NCBI RefSeq assembly: GCF_004364285.1
Contig: NZ_SOBE01000005.1
Coordinates: 62,001 to 126,000 of the forward strand
DNA from: Frigoribacterium sp. PhB116
Lineage (GTDB): Bacteria; Actinomycetota; Actinomycetes; Actinomycetales; Microbacteriaceae
Direction: 5' to 3'
Length of the DNA: 64,000 nt
Program-made: the position numbers and the translations under genes
The notes under the pieces: model-generated
What the model was told of the DNA's origin: nothing
The model's database searches: none
Seen by the model: only the letters and a program-made list of their open reading frames with translations
Shown here: positions 53,400 through 62,987 of the stretch, piece after piece
Position numbering within the stretch: position 1 is the stretch's first letter
Layout: each line of letters begins with the position of its first letter

Positions 53400-53600
53400 A
53401 TGCCAGAGACCTTCTTGGGAGCCGCGATCTTCGCCGTGACGCCGACGATCGTCGTGGGCCTGATCTTCTGGTTCGTGGTGCGCTCGCTGCTGCGGGCCGA
53501 CAGGACCGAGCGGTCCGCCTACGCGAAGATCGAGGCGGAGGAGCGCGAGCGGGCCGAGGCCCTCGAGCGCGGCGAGGCCGGCGCGACCCGCGCCTCCTGA
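53400..53600 (+). CDS. small single-pass membrane protein
   Basis: A 66-residue protein with one helix (AAIFAVTPTIVVGLIFWFVVRSLL) and a charged, Arg/Glu-rich cytosolic tail (RTERSAYAKIEAEERERAEALERGEA). Small lysyl-tRNA-linked or divisome-type membrane proteins look similar, but I cannot assign it. Codon positions and the leaderless promoter make it a credible gene. The last codons and stop lie in a copy of the 14-base 3'-end element. Confidence 0.8.
   Translation: MPETFLGAAIFAVTPTIVVGLIFWFVVRSLLRADRTERSAYAKIEAEERERAEALERGEAGATRAS
53585..53598 (+). repeat. perfect copy of the 14-base 3'-end element
   Basis: GACCCGCGCCTCCT, the reverse complement of AGGAGGCGCGGGTC; its final T is the first base of the TGA stop of the small membrane protein gene. 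Confidence 0.65.
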
Positions 53601-53994
53601 GCCTCCCCGGTCTCGCCCCGGGCGTCCGGCTGCGGCTCACCTGCACGCCCGTCGACACTGTCGGCGGGCGTTCGTCGTACCCCGGTCGCACTCACTCCCA
53701 GAGCGTCGGAGGCGTCCCTGTACCCCGTCTGGTGCCCCCGGCTCAGGTGAACGTCGCGCACTGTACCCCGCGGTGCCGATTCGCGTATTACACCCGGGGG
53801 CCCCGCACGTCAAAGCCTGGTCTCTCCCGTCCCCCGAATCGCTCGAAACCCTGTACGCGCGCACAGAACTGCCTTGCGAAGGGCCTCAGCGACTTCTCCC
53901 GGGACCCTGCTCCGCGCCAGACTTCTATCAACGCCGAAGAGCTTCACGAACTATTCGACATGACACGAGTCAGACCTCGAGCAGGGAGAGAACG
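53601..53994 (+). promoter_or_regulatory. 394-base untranslated region upstream of the sigma factor gene with three GTACCCC repeats
   Basis: No gene is visible. GTACCCCG/GTACCCC occurs at 53678-53684, 53720-53726 and 53763-53769, at intervals of 42 and 43 bases (about four helical turns). This suggests binding sites for one regulator. A clear -10/-35 pair was not found; TATTAC near 53785 is a candidate. The distance to the start implies a long leader or a promoter far upstream. Confidence 0.45.
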
Positions 53995-55020
53995 ATGACG
54001 ATCACATCCGTCACCACGCGCAACACCACCACAGACACCACTGACGAGCCCGAGGTCGAGGTCCTGTCCCAGGTCCGCGGTGCCTCCACCGACCAGGTCG
54101 GCGACTACCTCCGCCACATCGGCCGCATGCCGCTGCTGGACGCCGCAGAAGAGACCGAGATCGCGCGTCGCATCGAGGTCGGCCTGTTCGCCGGCGAGAA
54201 GCTCAAGGAGCTCCAGGCCGCCGACGCCGTCAAGAAGAACCGCACCAAGGCGCACGCCGAGACGATGCGCGACCTCCGCTGGCTGAAGCACGACGGCGAG
54301 CGTGCCAAGGACCGCATGATCACGGCGAACCTCCGCCTGGTCGTCAGCATCGCGAAGCGCTACACGCAGCGCGGCCTCCCCTTCATGGACGTCATCCAGG
54401 AGGGCAACCTCGGCCTCGTCCGCGCGGTCGAGAAGTTCGACTACACGCAGGGCTACAAGTTCTCGACCTACGCCACCTGGTGGATCCGCCAGGCGATCGC
54501 CCGCGGCCTCGCCGACAAGGCGCGCGCCATCCGCATCCCCGTGCACACGGTCGAGCGCATCAACCGCATCTCGCGCGCCGAGCGCGACCTCACCGTCGAC
54601 CTGGGCCGTGCGCCCACCGTCGAGGAGGTGGCCGAGGAGGTCGCCATGGAGGTCGCCGACCTGGTCGAGCTCAAGTCGCGCTCGCACGAGCCCGTCTCGA
54701 TCCACACCGTCGTCGGCGACGCCGAGGACAGCGAGCTCGGCGACTTCATCGAGGACGAGGAGACCCCCTCGCCCACGGCTGCGACCGAGAACTCGCTGCT
54801 GAACCGCGACATGCACGCTCTCGTGGCGACGCTCCCCGAGGACGAGGCCCGCGTGATCCGCATGCGCTTCGGCCTGGACGACGACCAGCCGATGACCCTC
54901 GACGAGATCTCGAAGCGCGTGCACAGCTCGCGCCAGGCCGTCTCGCGTGTCGAGAGCCGAGCCCGCCTCCGCATGTTCGCGAAGGCCGTGAGTCAGGACC
55001 TGCAGCTCTACCTGCAGTAG
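53995..55020 (+). CDS. sigB: SigB-like (group 2, sigma-70 family) RNA polymerase sigma factor
   Basis: A 341-residue sigma factor of primary-like type. Region 1.2 is QVGDYLRHIGRMPLLDAAEETEIARRIE. Region 2 is ANLRLVVSIAKRYTQRGLPFMDVIQEGNLGLVRAVEKFDYTQGYKFSTYATWWIRQAI. Region 3 contains RIPVHTVERINRI, and region 4 is LPEDEARVIRMRFGLDDDQPMTLDEISKRVHSSRQAVSRVESRA. It lacks the long N-terminal region of the main sigma factor, so a stress or stationary-phase role is inferred. ATG 53995 follows GGGAGAG. Confidence 0.92.
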   Translation: MTITSVTTRNTTTDTTDEPEVEVLSQVRGASTDQVGDYLRHIGRMPLLDAAEETEIARRIEVGLFAGEKLKELQAADAVKKNRTKAHAETMRDLRWLKHDGERAKDRMITANLRLVVSIAKRYTQRGLPFMDVIQEGNLGLVRAVEKFDYTQGYKFSTYATWWIRQAIARGLADKARAIRIPVHTVERINRISRAERDLTVDLGRAPTVEEVAEEVAMEVADLVELKSRSHEPVSIHTVVGDAEDSELGDFIEDEETPSPTAATENSLLNRDMHALVATLPEDEARVIRMRFGLDDDQPMTLDEISKRVHSSRQAVSRVESRARLRMFAKAVSQDLQLYLQ

Positions 55021-55042
55021 GCCGGTCCGACCTGCAGTGCCT

Positions 55043-55080
55043 GAGGGCCGCCTCCCCGTCCACCCGGGGAGGCGGCCCTC
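55043..55080 (+). terminator. terminator of the sigma factor gene
   Basis: A 16-bp perfect stem (55043-55058 with 55065-55080) and 6-base loop, 22 bases after the stop. Confidence 0.85.
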
Positions 55081-55344
55081 GGTCGTCCCCACCCGAATGG
55101 TCCCAATTCGGCCCTCGACTCCTCGTGAACACCGAGAACTGACCCCAAGGCTTGCCGGCATGTCGGCTCGCCTAGCGTCTCCTCTCGAGTGGTCCCAATT
55201 GGGGCCTCTCGGCCGCAACAAGCACGAGAACGGACCTCTCGACAACAGGCCGAGAACCCTCCACACCCGAGGAGGCGCGCGTCGTCCCCACAGGACGTCT
55301 ACGTTCCCGCGCCACCCGCCCCGCATCGCCCCGATGCTCGTCGC
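55081..55344. repeat. intergenic region with TGGTCCCAATT direct repeats
   Basis: TGGTCCCAATT occurs at 55098-55108 and 55190-55200, and the second copy lies in a CCCAATTGGG palindrome (55194-55203). CGAGTGGTC at 55186-55194 reappears at 56283-56291 and inverted at 56340-56348, on the far side of the next gene. No gene is visible in these 264 bases. Confidence 0.55.
55333..55338 (+). promoter_or_regulatory. weak -10 box (GATGCT) for leaderless DUF559 gene
   Basis: GATGCT, six bases, then ATG 55345. Confidence 0.35.
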
Positions 55345-56274
55345 ATGCCCCGCACCGATCTGCCTCCGCCCCTGTCCGCCCGGCCCTTCTCCGTGGCGGA
55401 AGCGCTCGACGCGGGGCTAGGTCGAGAGCGACTCCGGGGCCGGGACCTGTTCCGCCCACATCACGGAGTCCGGGCGCCCCTTCGAGCGGTTTCGGCGGAT
55501 CACGTCCAGGACGTGGCTCGGCTCTTCCTTCCTGCGATGCGACCAGGATGGTGCTTCTCCCACGTCACGGCACTCGCCATCTGGGGCCTGCCGCTCCCTT
55601 CGTTCCCAGTCCTCGGCCCCGCGTCTGGACCGCCCCCGTTGCACGTCTCCGTCTCGGCAGGGCGCGGTCCTCGGAGAGAAGGCATCGTCGGACATCGTGG
55701 ACTCGGCGTCGACACCGCTCGGACCCTGGGTGGCCTTCCCGTCGTCGATCCGTTGACGGCATTCGTGCAGGCAGCTCCGCAGTTGCCTCTGGACGCTCTC
55801 GTGGCGGTCGGCGACGCCCTCTGCGGCTCGTGGTCGCCGTGGCCGGAGGCGCGGGAGCGAGCACCGACCGACATCGAGGAGCACCTCGCCGCCTCGGGTC
55901 GGGCACGTGGAGTCGGGTCGGCTCGACGAGCGCTCACGCACGTGCGCGTCGGCGTCGAGTCCCCGAAGGAGACGGAGCTGCGCCTCCTCCTCGTCCGAGG
56001 AGGACTCCCCGAACCCGAGATCAACACCAAGACCTACGACGGGGCCGGTCGCTACCTCGGCAAGCCCGATCTCCGGTACCCGGACGAGCAGGTCTTGATC
56101 GAGTACGAGGGCGACGAGCACCGACGTGACCCGGGACGATGGCGCCGCGACATCCGCCGACGGGAGCGCTTCGCCGACGCGGGCTGGCGGACGATCCGGG
56201 TCACGGCCGCCGATCTGCGGGGGGCGCCTGCGCGCGAGCTCGTCAGCCGTGTCCGGCGTTCCCTCTCTGGCTGA
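55345..56274 (+). CDS. DUF559-type protein with AbiEi-like head and Vsr-like nuclease domain
   Basis: A 309-residue protein. The first 60 residues (RPFSVAEALDAGLGRERLRGRDLFRPHHGVRA) resemble the AbiEi antitoxin-type winged helix. The C-terminal 100 residues carry a PD-(D/E)xK-like core: SPKETELRLLLVRGGLPEPEINTK, then GKPDLRYPDEQVLIEYEGDEHR (Asp and Glu-x-Glu), then a FADAGWRTIRVTAADL strand, as in Vsr-related DUF559 proteins. ATG 55345 is preferred to longer forms. It stands alone and no toxin partner is adjacent. Such genes are common as scattered singletons in Microbacteriaceae. Confidence 0.82.
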   Translation: MPRTDLPPPLSARPFSVAEALDAGLGRERLRGRDLFRPHHGVRAPLRAVSADHVQDVARLFLPAMRPGWCFSHVTALAIWGLPLPSFPVLGPASGPPPLHVSVSAGRGPRREGIVGHRGLGVDTARTLGGLPVVDPLTAFVQAAPQLPLDALVAVGDALCGSWSPWPEARERAPTDIEEHLAASGRARGVGSARRALTHVRVGVESPKETELRLLLVRGGLPEPEINTKTYDGAGRYLGKPDLRYPDEQVLIEYEGDEHRRDPGRWRRDIRRRERFADAGWRTIRVTAADLRGAPARELVSRVRRSLSG

Positions 56275-56445
56275 CGACCGGTCGAGTGGTCTCGTTCTCT
56301 CCTTCGCCGCCGCGGGAAGGACCGTTCACGACCACTCGGCCTGAGGCGAGGAGGGGGGTGGTGGGGGAGGCGCGGCGGCGGTACCGTGGGCGCGGACGAG
56401 CAGGCGCACACCAGCGCACGCCGCAGGAGCTGCACGGGAGGGGTG

Positions 56446-56505
56446 ATGAGCATGGCCGACGTCATCGCGCACGCGAACCCCCCTCACACCCGGGTCGCCG
56501 TCTAG
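56446..56505 (+). CDS. possible 19-residue leader peptide
   Basis: ATG 56446 follows GGGAGGGG closely and encodes MSMADVIAHANPPHTRVAV before TAG. TACCGT (56379-56384) could be a -10 box, giving a leader that contains this ORF and ends at the RIO-like kinase start 51 bases downstream. It is too short to judge by composition, and only the strong ribosome site and position support it. It might couple or attenuate expression of the kinase. The rest of the 282-base gap holds a 9-bp inverted repeat (56283-56348). Confidence 0.4.
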   Translation: MSMADVIAHANPPHTRVAV

Positions 56506-56556
56506 ACGCTGCGCCTCGCGCGCGCCGATGAGCGGCCCCCTCCTCAGGAGAACCGC

Positions 56557-57471
56557 TTGTCCTCTCACCCCGACGACTCCGTCGTCACACCGTCCCCGAC
56601 CGCGCTGACGCCCCGGTCCGCGCCGCTGCCACCGTCCGCGCTGACGCTACGGTCCACGCCGCCGTCACAGATCCCGCACCCGACCCACCACCTGTCCCCG
56701 TTCCCCGACGACTTCGTCGTCCCCGCCTTCAGCACCGCTGAGCCCGGCGACGGCCAGCGCTGGTCGACCTGGCCGGCGGCCACGCCGACCGAGCGCGGCC
56801 CGCGTCCGTGGCCGGACTGGCTCGTCACCTCCGCCGCCGCCGTCGACACCGAGCTCGGCGTCGTCAAGTCGGGCAAGGAGGCGGACCTGTTCCTGATCGA
56901 CCGCACCGTGCCCGACGACGTCGAGCTCGGCCCCCTCGACGGCAGCCGCAGCGTGCTGCTCGCTGCCAAGCGCTACCGCGGCCCGGAGCAGAGCGACTTC
57001 CACCGCTCCTCCCAGTACCGGGAAGGCCGTCGCACCCGCAACACGCGCGACGGTCGCGCCATGGCGCGCGGCTCCTCCCACGGTCGCCGGGTGCAGGCGG
57101 GCCTCTGGGCCGCCGCGGAGTTCGACGCACTCGGACGGATGCACGCCCTCGGCCTGCCGGTGCCGTACCCGGTGCAGATCTCCGGCACGGAGGTGCTGAT
57201 GGAGTTCGTCGGCGACGTCACGGCCGCCGCGCCCCGCCTGGCGCAGACGCGGGCCGACGGCGCCGACCTGTGGCCGTTGTTCGAGCAGGTCGCCGAGATC
57301 GTCCTGGAGCTGGCCCGTGCCGGCTTCGCCCACGGCGACCTCAGCGCCTACAACCTGTTGGTGCACGAGGGGCGCGTCGTCGTCATCGACGTGCCGCAGC
57401 TCGTCGACGTCGCGAGCAATCCGCAGGGCGCCGAGCTGCTCGAGCGCGACTGCCGCAACGTCTGTGAGTAA
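56557..57471 (+). CDS. RIO-like serine/threonine kinase, shortened by an in-frame stop
   Basis: A 304-residue product from TTG 56557, which has AGGAG at 7 bases. A Ser/Pro-rich head of about 75 residues contains a 36-bp tandem repeat. The RIO kinase core follows: VVKSGKEADLFLID, SVLLAAKRYRG (ATP-binding Lys), LPVPYPVQISGTEVLMEFVG, the catalytic loop FAHGDLSAYNLLVHEGR and the metal site VVVIDVPQLVD. The frame ends in LLERDCRNVCE-TAA. However, the next 23 codons continue the family pattern to a TAG at 57541. All catalytic residues are upstream of the stop, so the product may still work. Confidence 0.75.
   Translation: MSSHPDDSVVTPSPTALTPRSAPLPPSALTLRSTPPSQIPHPTHHLSPFPDDFVVPAFSTAEPGDGQRWSTWPAATPTERGPRPWPDWLVTSAAAVDTELGVVKSGKEADLFLIDRTVPDDVELGPLDGSRSVLLAAKRYRGPEQSDFHRSSQYREGRRTRNTRDGRAMARGSSHGRRVQAGLWAAAEFDALGRMHALGLPVPYPVQISGTEVLMEFVGDVTAAAPRLAQTRADGADLWPLFEQVAEIVLELARAGFAHGDLSAYNLLVHEGRVVVIDVPQLVDVASNPQGAELLERDCRNVCE
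56596..56667 (+). repeat. 36-bp tandem repeat, two imperfect copies
   Basis: 56596-56631 and 56632-56667 encode PTALTPRSAPLP and PSALTLRSTPPS in the disordered head of the RIO-like kinase. Confidence 0.8.
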
Positions 57472-57543
57472 TTCGCCCGTCGCGGCTTCGCGCGCTCGCA
57501 CGACCACCTCTTCGCCGAGGCGCTGGGGGAGGTCTTCGGCTAG
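57472..57543 (+). pseudogene. untranslated C-terminal tail of the RIO-like kinase
   Basis: In frame after the TAA, FARRGFARSHDHLFAEALG and EVFG end in TAG. This is the expected last helix region of the kinase. A Tyr codon (TAC) mutated to TAA would explain it by a single base change. A sequencing error is the main alternative. Confidence 0.6.
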
Positions 57544-57564
57544 GCGGCGGCCGCCGCCGCCGCC

Positions 57565-57622
57565 GTGAACCGTCGAGAAGTGCTGCCGCAGACCCGCCAG
57601 ACGACACTTCGTGACGGTTCAC
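57565..57622. terminator. 18-base imperfect inverted repeat, likely bidirectional terminator
   Basis: GTGAACCGTCGAGAAGTG (57565-57582) and CACTTCGTGACGGTTCAC (57605-57622) pair at 16 of 18 positions around a 22-base loop, between the convergent kinase and NAD kinase genes. The loop is large for a terminator. Confidence 0.5.
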
Positions 57623-57643
57623 CGGAACCGGGACGGGAACCGG

Positions 57644-57679
57644 AGGAGGCGCGGGTCGAGCCGGCAGGAGGCGCGGGTC
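57644..57679 (-). repeat. two perfect copies of the 14-base 3'-end element
   Basis: AGGAGGCGCGGGTC at 57644-57657 and 57666-57679, 22 bases apart. The second overlaps the nadK stop codon; on the nadK coding strand it reads TGACCCGCGCCTCCT. Confidence 0.7.
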
Positions 57680-58682
57680 AGCTGGACGGGGTCGGCGACA
57701 GGACCTCGGTCGCCTCGGCCCCTGCGGCGCCCCGGCGGTGCGCCGTGCGCGCCTTGAACTTGGCGCGGACGTCGCTGGGCACGAGCTCGAGCAGCTGGTC
57801 CTCGCGCAGGGGCAGGTCGAGCAGGCTGAGCTTGAGGCGCCCCTTGGTGGCGTGCCGCCCGGCATCGAGGCGGATCACCTGTCCGGCCTCGGGCCGCAGC
57901 GACATCGACACGACGCAGCCGTCGCTCACGTCGGCGACGACGCGGCCGTCGACCTCGAGGGCAGCCGAGTGCGTGCCGCTGCCGATCCGGAACCGCAGCT
58001 GCTCGAGCGGGCCGAGCACCACCGAGCGGTCGATGCCCGACATCGGCGCGACGGGCGTGATCAGCGTCGCCGCGACGGCGGGCGACAGGATCGGCCCGCC
58101 CGCGGCGTAGTTGTAGGCGGTCGAGCCGGCACTCGTCGCGACGACGACGGCGTCCGCCTTGTAGTAGCCGTAGGGGGTGCCGTCGAGCACGAGGTCGGCC
58201 GTGACCACGCCCTCGCCGGGGCGACGGGCCATCGACACGTCGTTGAACGCGAGGAACCGGTTCTCGGTGCCCGACGCGGTGTGCACGACCTCGACGGCGT
58301 GGTGCGGCTCGAGCGAGAAGTCCTCGGCGGCGAGCCGCTCGAGGGCGGCGGGCAGCTCGTGCGGCTCGACCTCGACGAGGAACCCCACGTTGCCGTAGTT
58401 CACGCCGAGCACGGGCACGGGCCGGTCGGCGACCAGCCGCATGGCGCCGAGCATCGTGCCGTCGCCGCCGAGGGCCACGACGACGTCGACCGTGTCGCGG
58501 AACTCCTGCTCGTCGATCAGCTCGACGCCGCCCTGCATGCGCGACTCGTCGGCGGCCTGCGCGACGAGGCGGACGTGGCCGCCGGCGAGCTCGCCGCGCT
58601 GCTTCCACCCGCAGAGGATGTCGACGGAGTCGCGGACCGACTTGGTGGGGTGCGGCACGAGGCCGACGACGAGGTTGCCCAT
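57678..58682 (-). CDS. nadK: NAD kinase
   Basis: A 334-residue enzyme that phosphorylates NAD to NADP. Hallmarks are VVVALGGDGTMLGAMRLVAD, GVNYGNVGFLVEVE, the FNDVSMARRPGEG segment and DAVVVATSAGSTAYNYAAGGPILSP. There is a short polar tail. ATG 58682 is 7 bases after TAGCCT, so probably leaderless. It is divergent from clpC. Some actinobacteria have two NAD kinases; whether this is the main one cannot be told from the window. Confidence 0.94.
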   Translation of the reverse strand: MGNLVVGLVPHPTKSVRDSVDILCGWKQRGELAGGHVRLVAQAADESRMQGGVELIDEQEFRDTVDVVVALGGDGTMLGAMRLVADRPVPVLGVNYGNVGFLVEVEPHELPAALERLAAEDFSLEPHHAVEVVHTASGTENRFLAFNDVSMARRPGEGVVTADLVLDGTPYGYYKADAVVVATSAGSTAYNYAAGGPILSPAVAATLITPVAPMSGIDRSVVLGPLEQLRFRIGSGTHSAALEVDGRVVADVSDGCVVSMSLRPEAGQVIRLDAGRHATKGRLKLSLLDLPLREDQLLELVPSDVRAKFKARTAHRRGAAGAEATEVLSPTPSS

Positions 58683-58688
58683 GAGGCG

Positions 58689-58694
58689 AGGCTA
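58689..58694 (-). promoter_or_regulatory. -10 box (TAGCCT) for leaderless nadK
   Basis: TAGCCT on the minus strand, six bases, then ATG 58682. Confidence 0.6.
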
Positions 58695-58721
58695 GACCGC
58701 GCCCCTGTCGCCCGGCTGACG

Positions 58722-58778
58722 CCGTCGACCCGGCCCGCGCCTCCCGCGCCCGAGCCCGTCGACCCGGCCCGCGCCTCC
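58722..58778. repeat. perfect 23-bp direct repeat containing the GCGCCTCC element
   Basis: 58722-58744 and 58756-58778 are identical and lie 34 bases apart between the nadK and clpC promoters. Each ends in GGCCCGCGCCTCC. Confidence 0.75.
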
Positions 58779-58826
58779 TCGGCTGTCCCCCTGGTCCACA
58801 GGGTGTCACGCCCCCAGCGAACAGGG

Positions 58827-58867
58827 ATGACCTGCGGGGGAGGCGCTGGTTACGCTCTCCGTAGACC
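58827..58867 (+). promoter_or_regulatory. clpC promoter with dyad
   Basis: ATGACC (58827-58832), 18 bases, TACGCT (58851-58856). GGTTACG and CGTAGACC flank CTCTC (58848-58867), an imperfect dyad over the -10 that could bind a ClgR-type activator or another stress regulator. The leader to ATG 58936 is about 70 bases. Confidence 0.5.
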
Positions 58868-58935
58868 GGCACCGAATGCAGGTGTCGACCGCGTACTGGT
58901 GGCGACGACCACCCCGCCACCGAGGGAGTCAAGAG

Positions 58936-61425
<2,490 letters not shown>

Positions 61426-61469
61426 GCGCGAGTCGGCTCGTCGGGAGCATCTGCTCCCCGTGATCCGCC

Positions 61470-61505
61470 GAGAGGGCGGTCCGGCTCCGGCCGGGCCGCC
61501 CTCTC
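61470..61505 (+). terminator. clpC terminator
   Basis: A 15-bp stem with one G-T pair (61470-61484 with 61491-61505) and 6-base loop. A smaller hairpin, GGGAGCA-TC-TGCTCCC, precedes it near 61443-61459. Confidence 0.8.
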
Positions 61506-61614
61506 GCGTGCGCCGGGCGACGTGCCTGTACGCGATGCTGGCGGGTCGTGGTGGCTCGCGGCGGGTCGTCGTCGTCCACGGCGGGCGGGCGCGGACCCCC
61601 CGACGGCGACGGCG

Positions 61615-61626
61615 ACCCGCCGACAT
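61615..61626 (+). repeat. copy of ACCCGCCGACAT
   Basis: The same 12-mer as in the rocD-downstream inverted repeat (35446-35457). Near it, GGCGGGTCGT occurs twice around 61542-61570. The 228-base gap 61426-61653 otherwise holds only the clpC terminator and the next promoter. Confidence 0.5.
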
Positions 61627-61641
61627 GACGTGCAGCGTGGG

Positions 61642-61647
61642 TAGGCT
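61642..61647 (+). promoter_or_regulatory. -10 box (TAGGCT) for leaderless acetyltransferase gene
   Basis: TAGGCT, six bases, then ATG 61654. Confidence 0.6.
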
Positions 61648-61653
61648 CGGGGG

Positions 61654-62190
61654 ATGACCTCCGCGGACCAGCACGGCATCACCGTCCGCGACGCCGTCGT
61701 CAGCGACGTGCCGCACATCCAGCGCCTCTGCGAGCCCTTCGTGCAGAAGCGGATCCTGCTCGGCAAGGACCTCGTCACCCTCTACGGCGACGTGCAGGAG
61801 TTCCAGATCGCCGTCGGTCCCGACGGGGTGCCGGTCGGCTGCGGGGCGCTGCACGTCATGTGGGACGACCTCGCCGAGATCCGGACGCTCGCCCTCGACC
61901 CGGCCTGGATCCGCCGGGGAGTCGGCCACCGCCTCCTCGACTCGCTGGAGGGCGCCGCCCGGCGCCTCGAGATCGGACGGCTCTTCTGCCTCACCTTCGA
62001 GGTCGACTTCTTCGAGAAGCACGACTACCTCGAGGTGGGCGACGAGGGCCTGGTGCCGCCCGAGGCCTACGCCGAGCTGGTGCGCTCGACGGACGAGGGC
62101 GTCGCCGAGTTCCTCGACCTGGCACGGGTCAAGCCGAACACGCTCGGCAACTCGCGCATGCTGAAGGCCCTGCCGCGCCTCGAGGGGTGA
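61654..62190 (+). CDS. ArgA-like amino-acid N-acetyltransferase (GNAT)
   Basis: A 178-residue GNAT protein of the short N-acetylglutamate synthase type found in actinobacteria, which acetylates glutamate to begin arginine synthesis. It has ITVRDAVVSDVPHIQRLCEPF, VGCGALHVMWDDLAEIRTLALDPAWIRRGVGHRLL (acetyl-CoA-binding RRGVGHRL) and FFEKHDYLEVG. The C-terminal VRSTDEGVAEFLDLARVKPNTLGNSRML is typical of this group. ATG 61654 is leaderless by spacing. It stands alone here. Confidence 0.88.
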   Translation: MTSADQHGITVRDAVVSDVPHIQRLCEPFVQKRILLGKDLVTLYGDVQEFQIAVGPDGVPVGCGALHVMWDDLAEIRTLALDPAWIRRGVGHRLLDSLEGAARRLEIGRLFCLTFEVDFFEKHDYLEVGDEGLVPPEAYAELVRSTDEGVAEFLDLARVKPNTLGNSRMLKALPRLEG

Positions 62191-62196
62191 ACGGGC

Positions 62197-62228
62197 AGGA
62201 GGCGCCTGACCCGCAGGAGGCGCGGGCC
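62197..62228 (+). repeat. two copies of the AGGAGGCGC element after a gene end
   Basis: AGGAGGCGC at 62197-62205 and AGGAGGCGCGGGCC at 62215-62228, beginning 7 bases after the acetyltransferase stop. Here the orientation relative to the gene is opposite to most other copies. Confidence 0.6.
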
Positions 62229-62300
62229 GGCCAGAGCGCTCCACGGAAGTTCCCAGGCCCACACGCCGCCAGCGTCCGCCGCAGGGCGGTGGCCAGCACT

Positions 62301-62306
62301 TAACCT
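62301..62306 (+). promoter_or_regulatory. -10 box (TAACCT) for leaderless membrane protein gene
   Basis: TAACCT, six bases, then ATG 62313; an in-frame GTG at 62307 would leave no room. Confidence 0.6.
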
Positions 62307-62312
62307 GTGCGC

Positions 62313-62984
62313 ATGTCGACGTTCACGAATCCGACCGGCCCGCAGCCGCCCTCGGTGTACTGGCGTCGCCGAGCCCTCGTCCTGCTCGGCCTGGTCGTCG
62401 CGATCGTCGTCGTCGTGCTGATCGTCGTGCGGCCCGGCGCCTCGGGCGACGAGCCCGGTGCCGCCGCCACCAGCACCCCCGCCGCCGACCCGGCGCCTGC
62501 CGCGAGCACGGGCGCGACCGCCCCTGCCGCCGACGCGACCCCCGATCCGTCGTCGACGGAGGCCACGGCCGAGGACGGGGCCCGCTGCGCCGCGACCGCC
62601 ATCGAGCTCGTCCCCGTCGTCGACAAGCAGGTGTTCGCCCCCACCGAGCTGCCGCAGATCTCGATGTCGGTGACCAACACCGGCTCGTCGGACTGCGTGA
62701 TCAACCTCGGCTCGGGCCAGCAGAAGCTCGTCGTGACCAGCGGCGAGGAGCAGTGGTGGTCGTCCGCCGACTGCCAGGTCGACCCCACCGACCAGGACGT
62801 GACCCTCACCGCCGGTCAGACCCTCTCGACCCCGGCCATCGCCTGGGACAGGACACGGTCGACGACCGACACCTGCGACGCGGACTCCCGGCAGGCCGTG
62901 CCCGCAGGAGGCGCGACGTACCGCCTGACCGTCAGCGTCGGCGACATCACGTCGGCCGACACCGCCCCCATGATCCTGAACTGA
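62313..62984 (+). CDS. membrane-anchored DUF4232-like extracytoplasmic protein
   Basis: A 223-residue protein: a short inside tail, one membrane helix (RALVLLGLVVAIVVVVLIVV), and an Ala/Thr/Pro-rich linker of about 45 residues. A beta-rich outside domain follows (CAATAIELVPVVDKQVFAPTELPQISMSVTNTGSSDCVINLG, WWSSADCQVDP). Four Cys in the domain may form disulfides. The FxPxxxPxxxMxVTNTGxxxC pattern is shared by many actinobacterial envelope proteins of unknown role. Confidence 0.83.
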   Translation: MSTFTNPTGPQPPSVYWRRRALVLLGLVVAIVVVVLIVVRPGASGDEPGAAATSTPAADPAPAASTGATAPAADATPDPSSTEATAEDGARCAATAIELVPVVDKQVFAPTELPQISMSVTNTGSSDCVINLGSGQQKLVVTSGEEQWWSSADCQVDPTDQDVTLTAGQTLSTPAIAWDRTRSTTDTCDADSRQAVPAGGATYRLTVSVGDITSADTAPMILN

Positions 62985-62987
62985 GCG

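Noticed and set aside
55345-56274. A complete AbiE-type toxin-antitoxin system
   Set aside because: Only the AbiEi-like head is present; no nucleotidyltransferase toxin gene is adjacent, and the C-terminal domain is nuclease-like.
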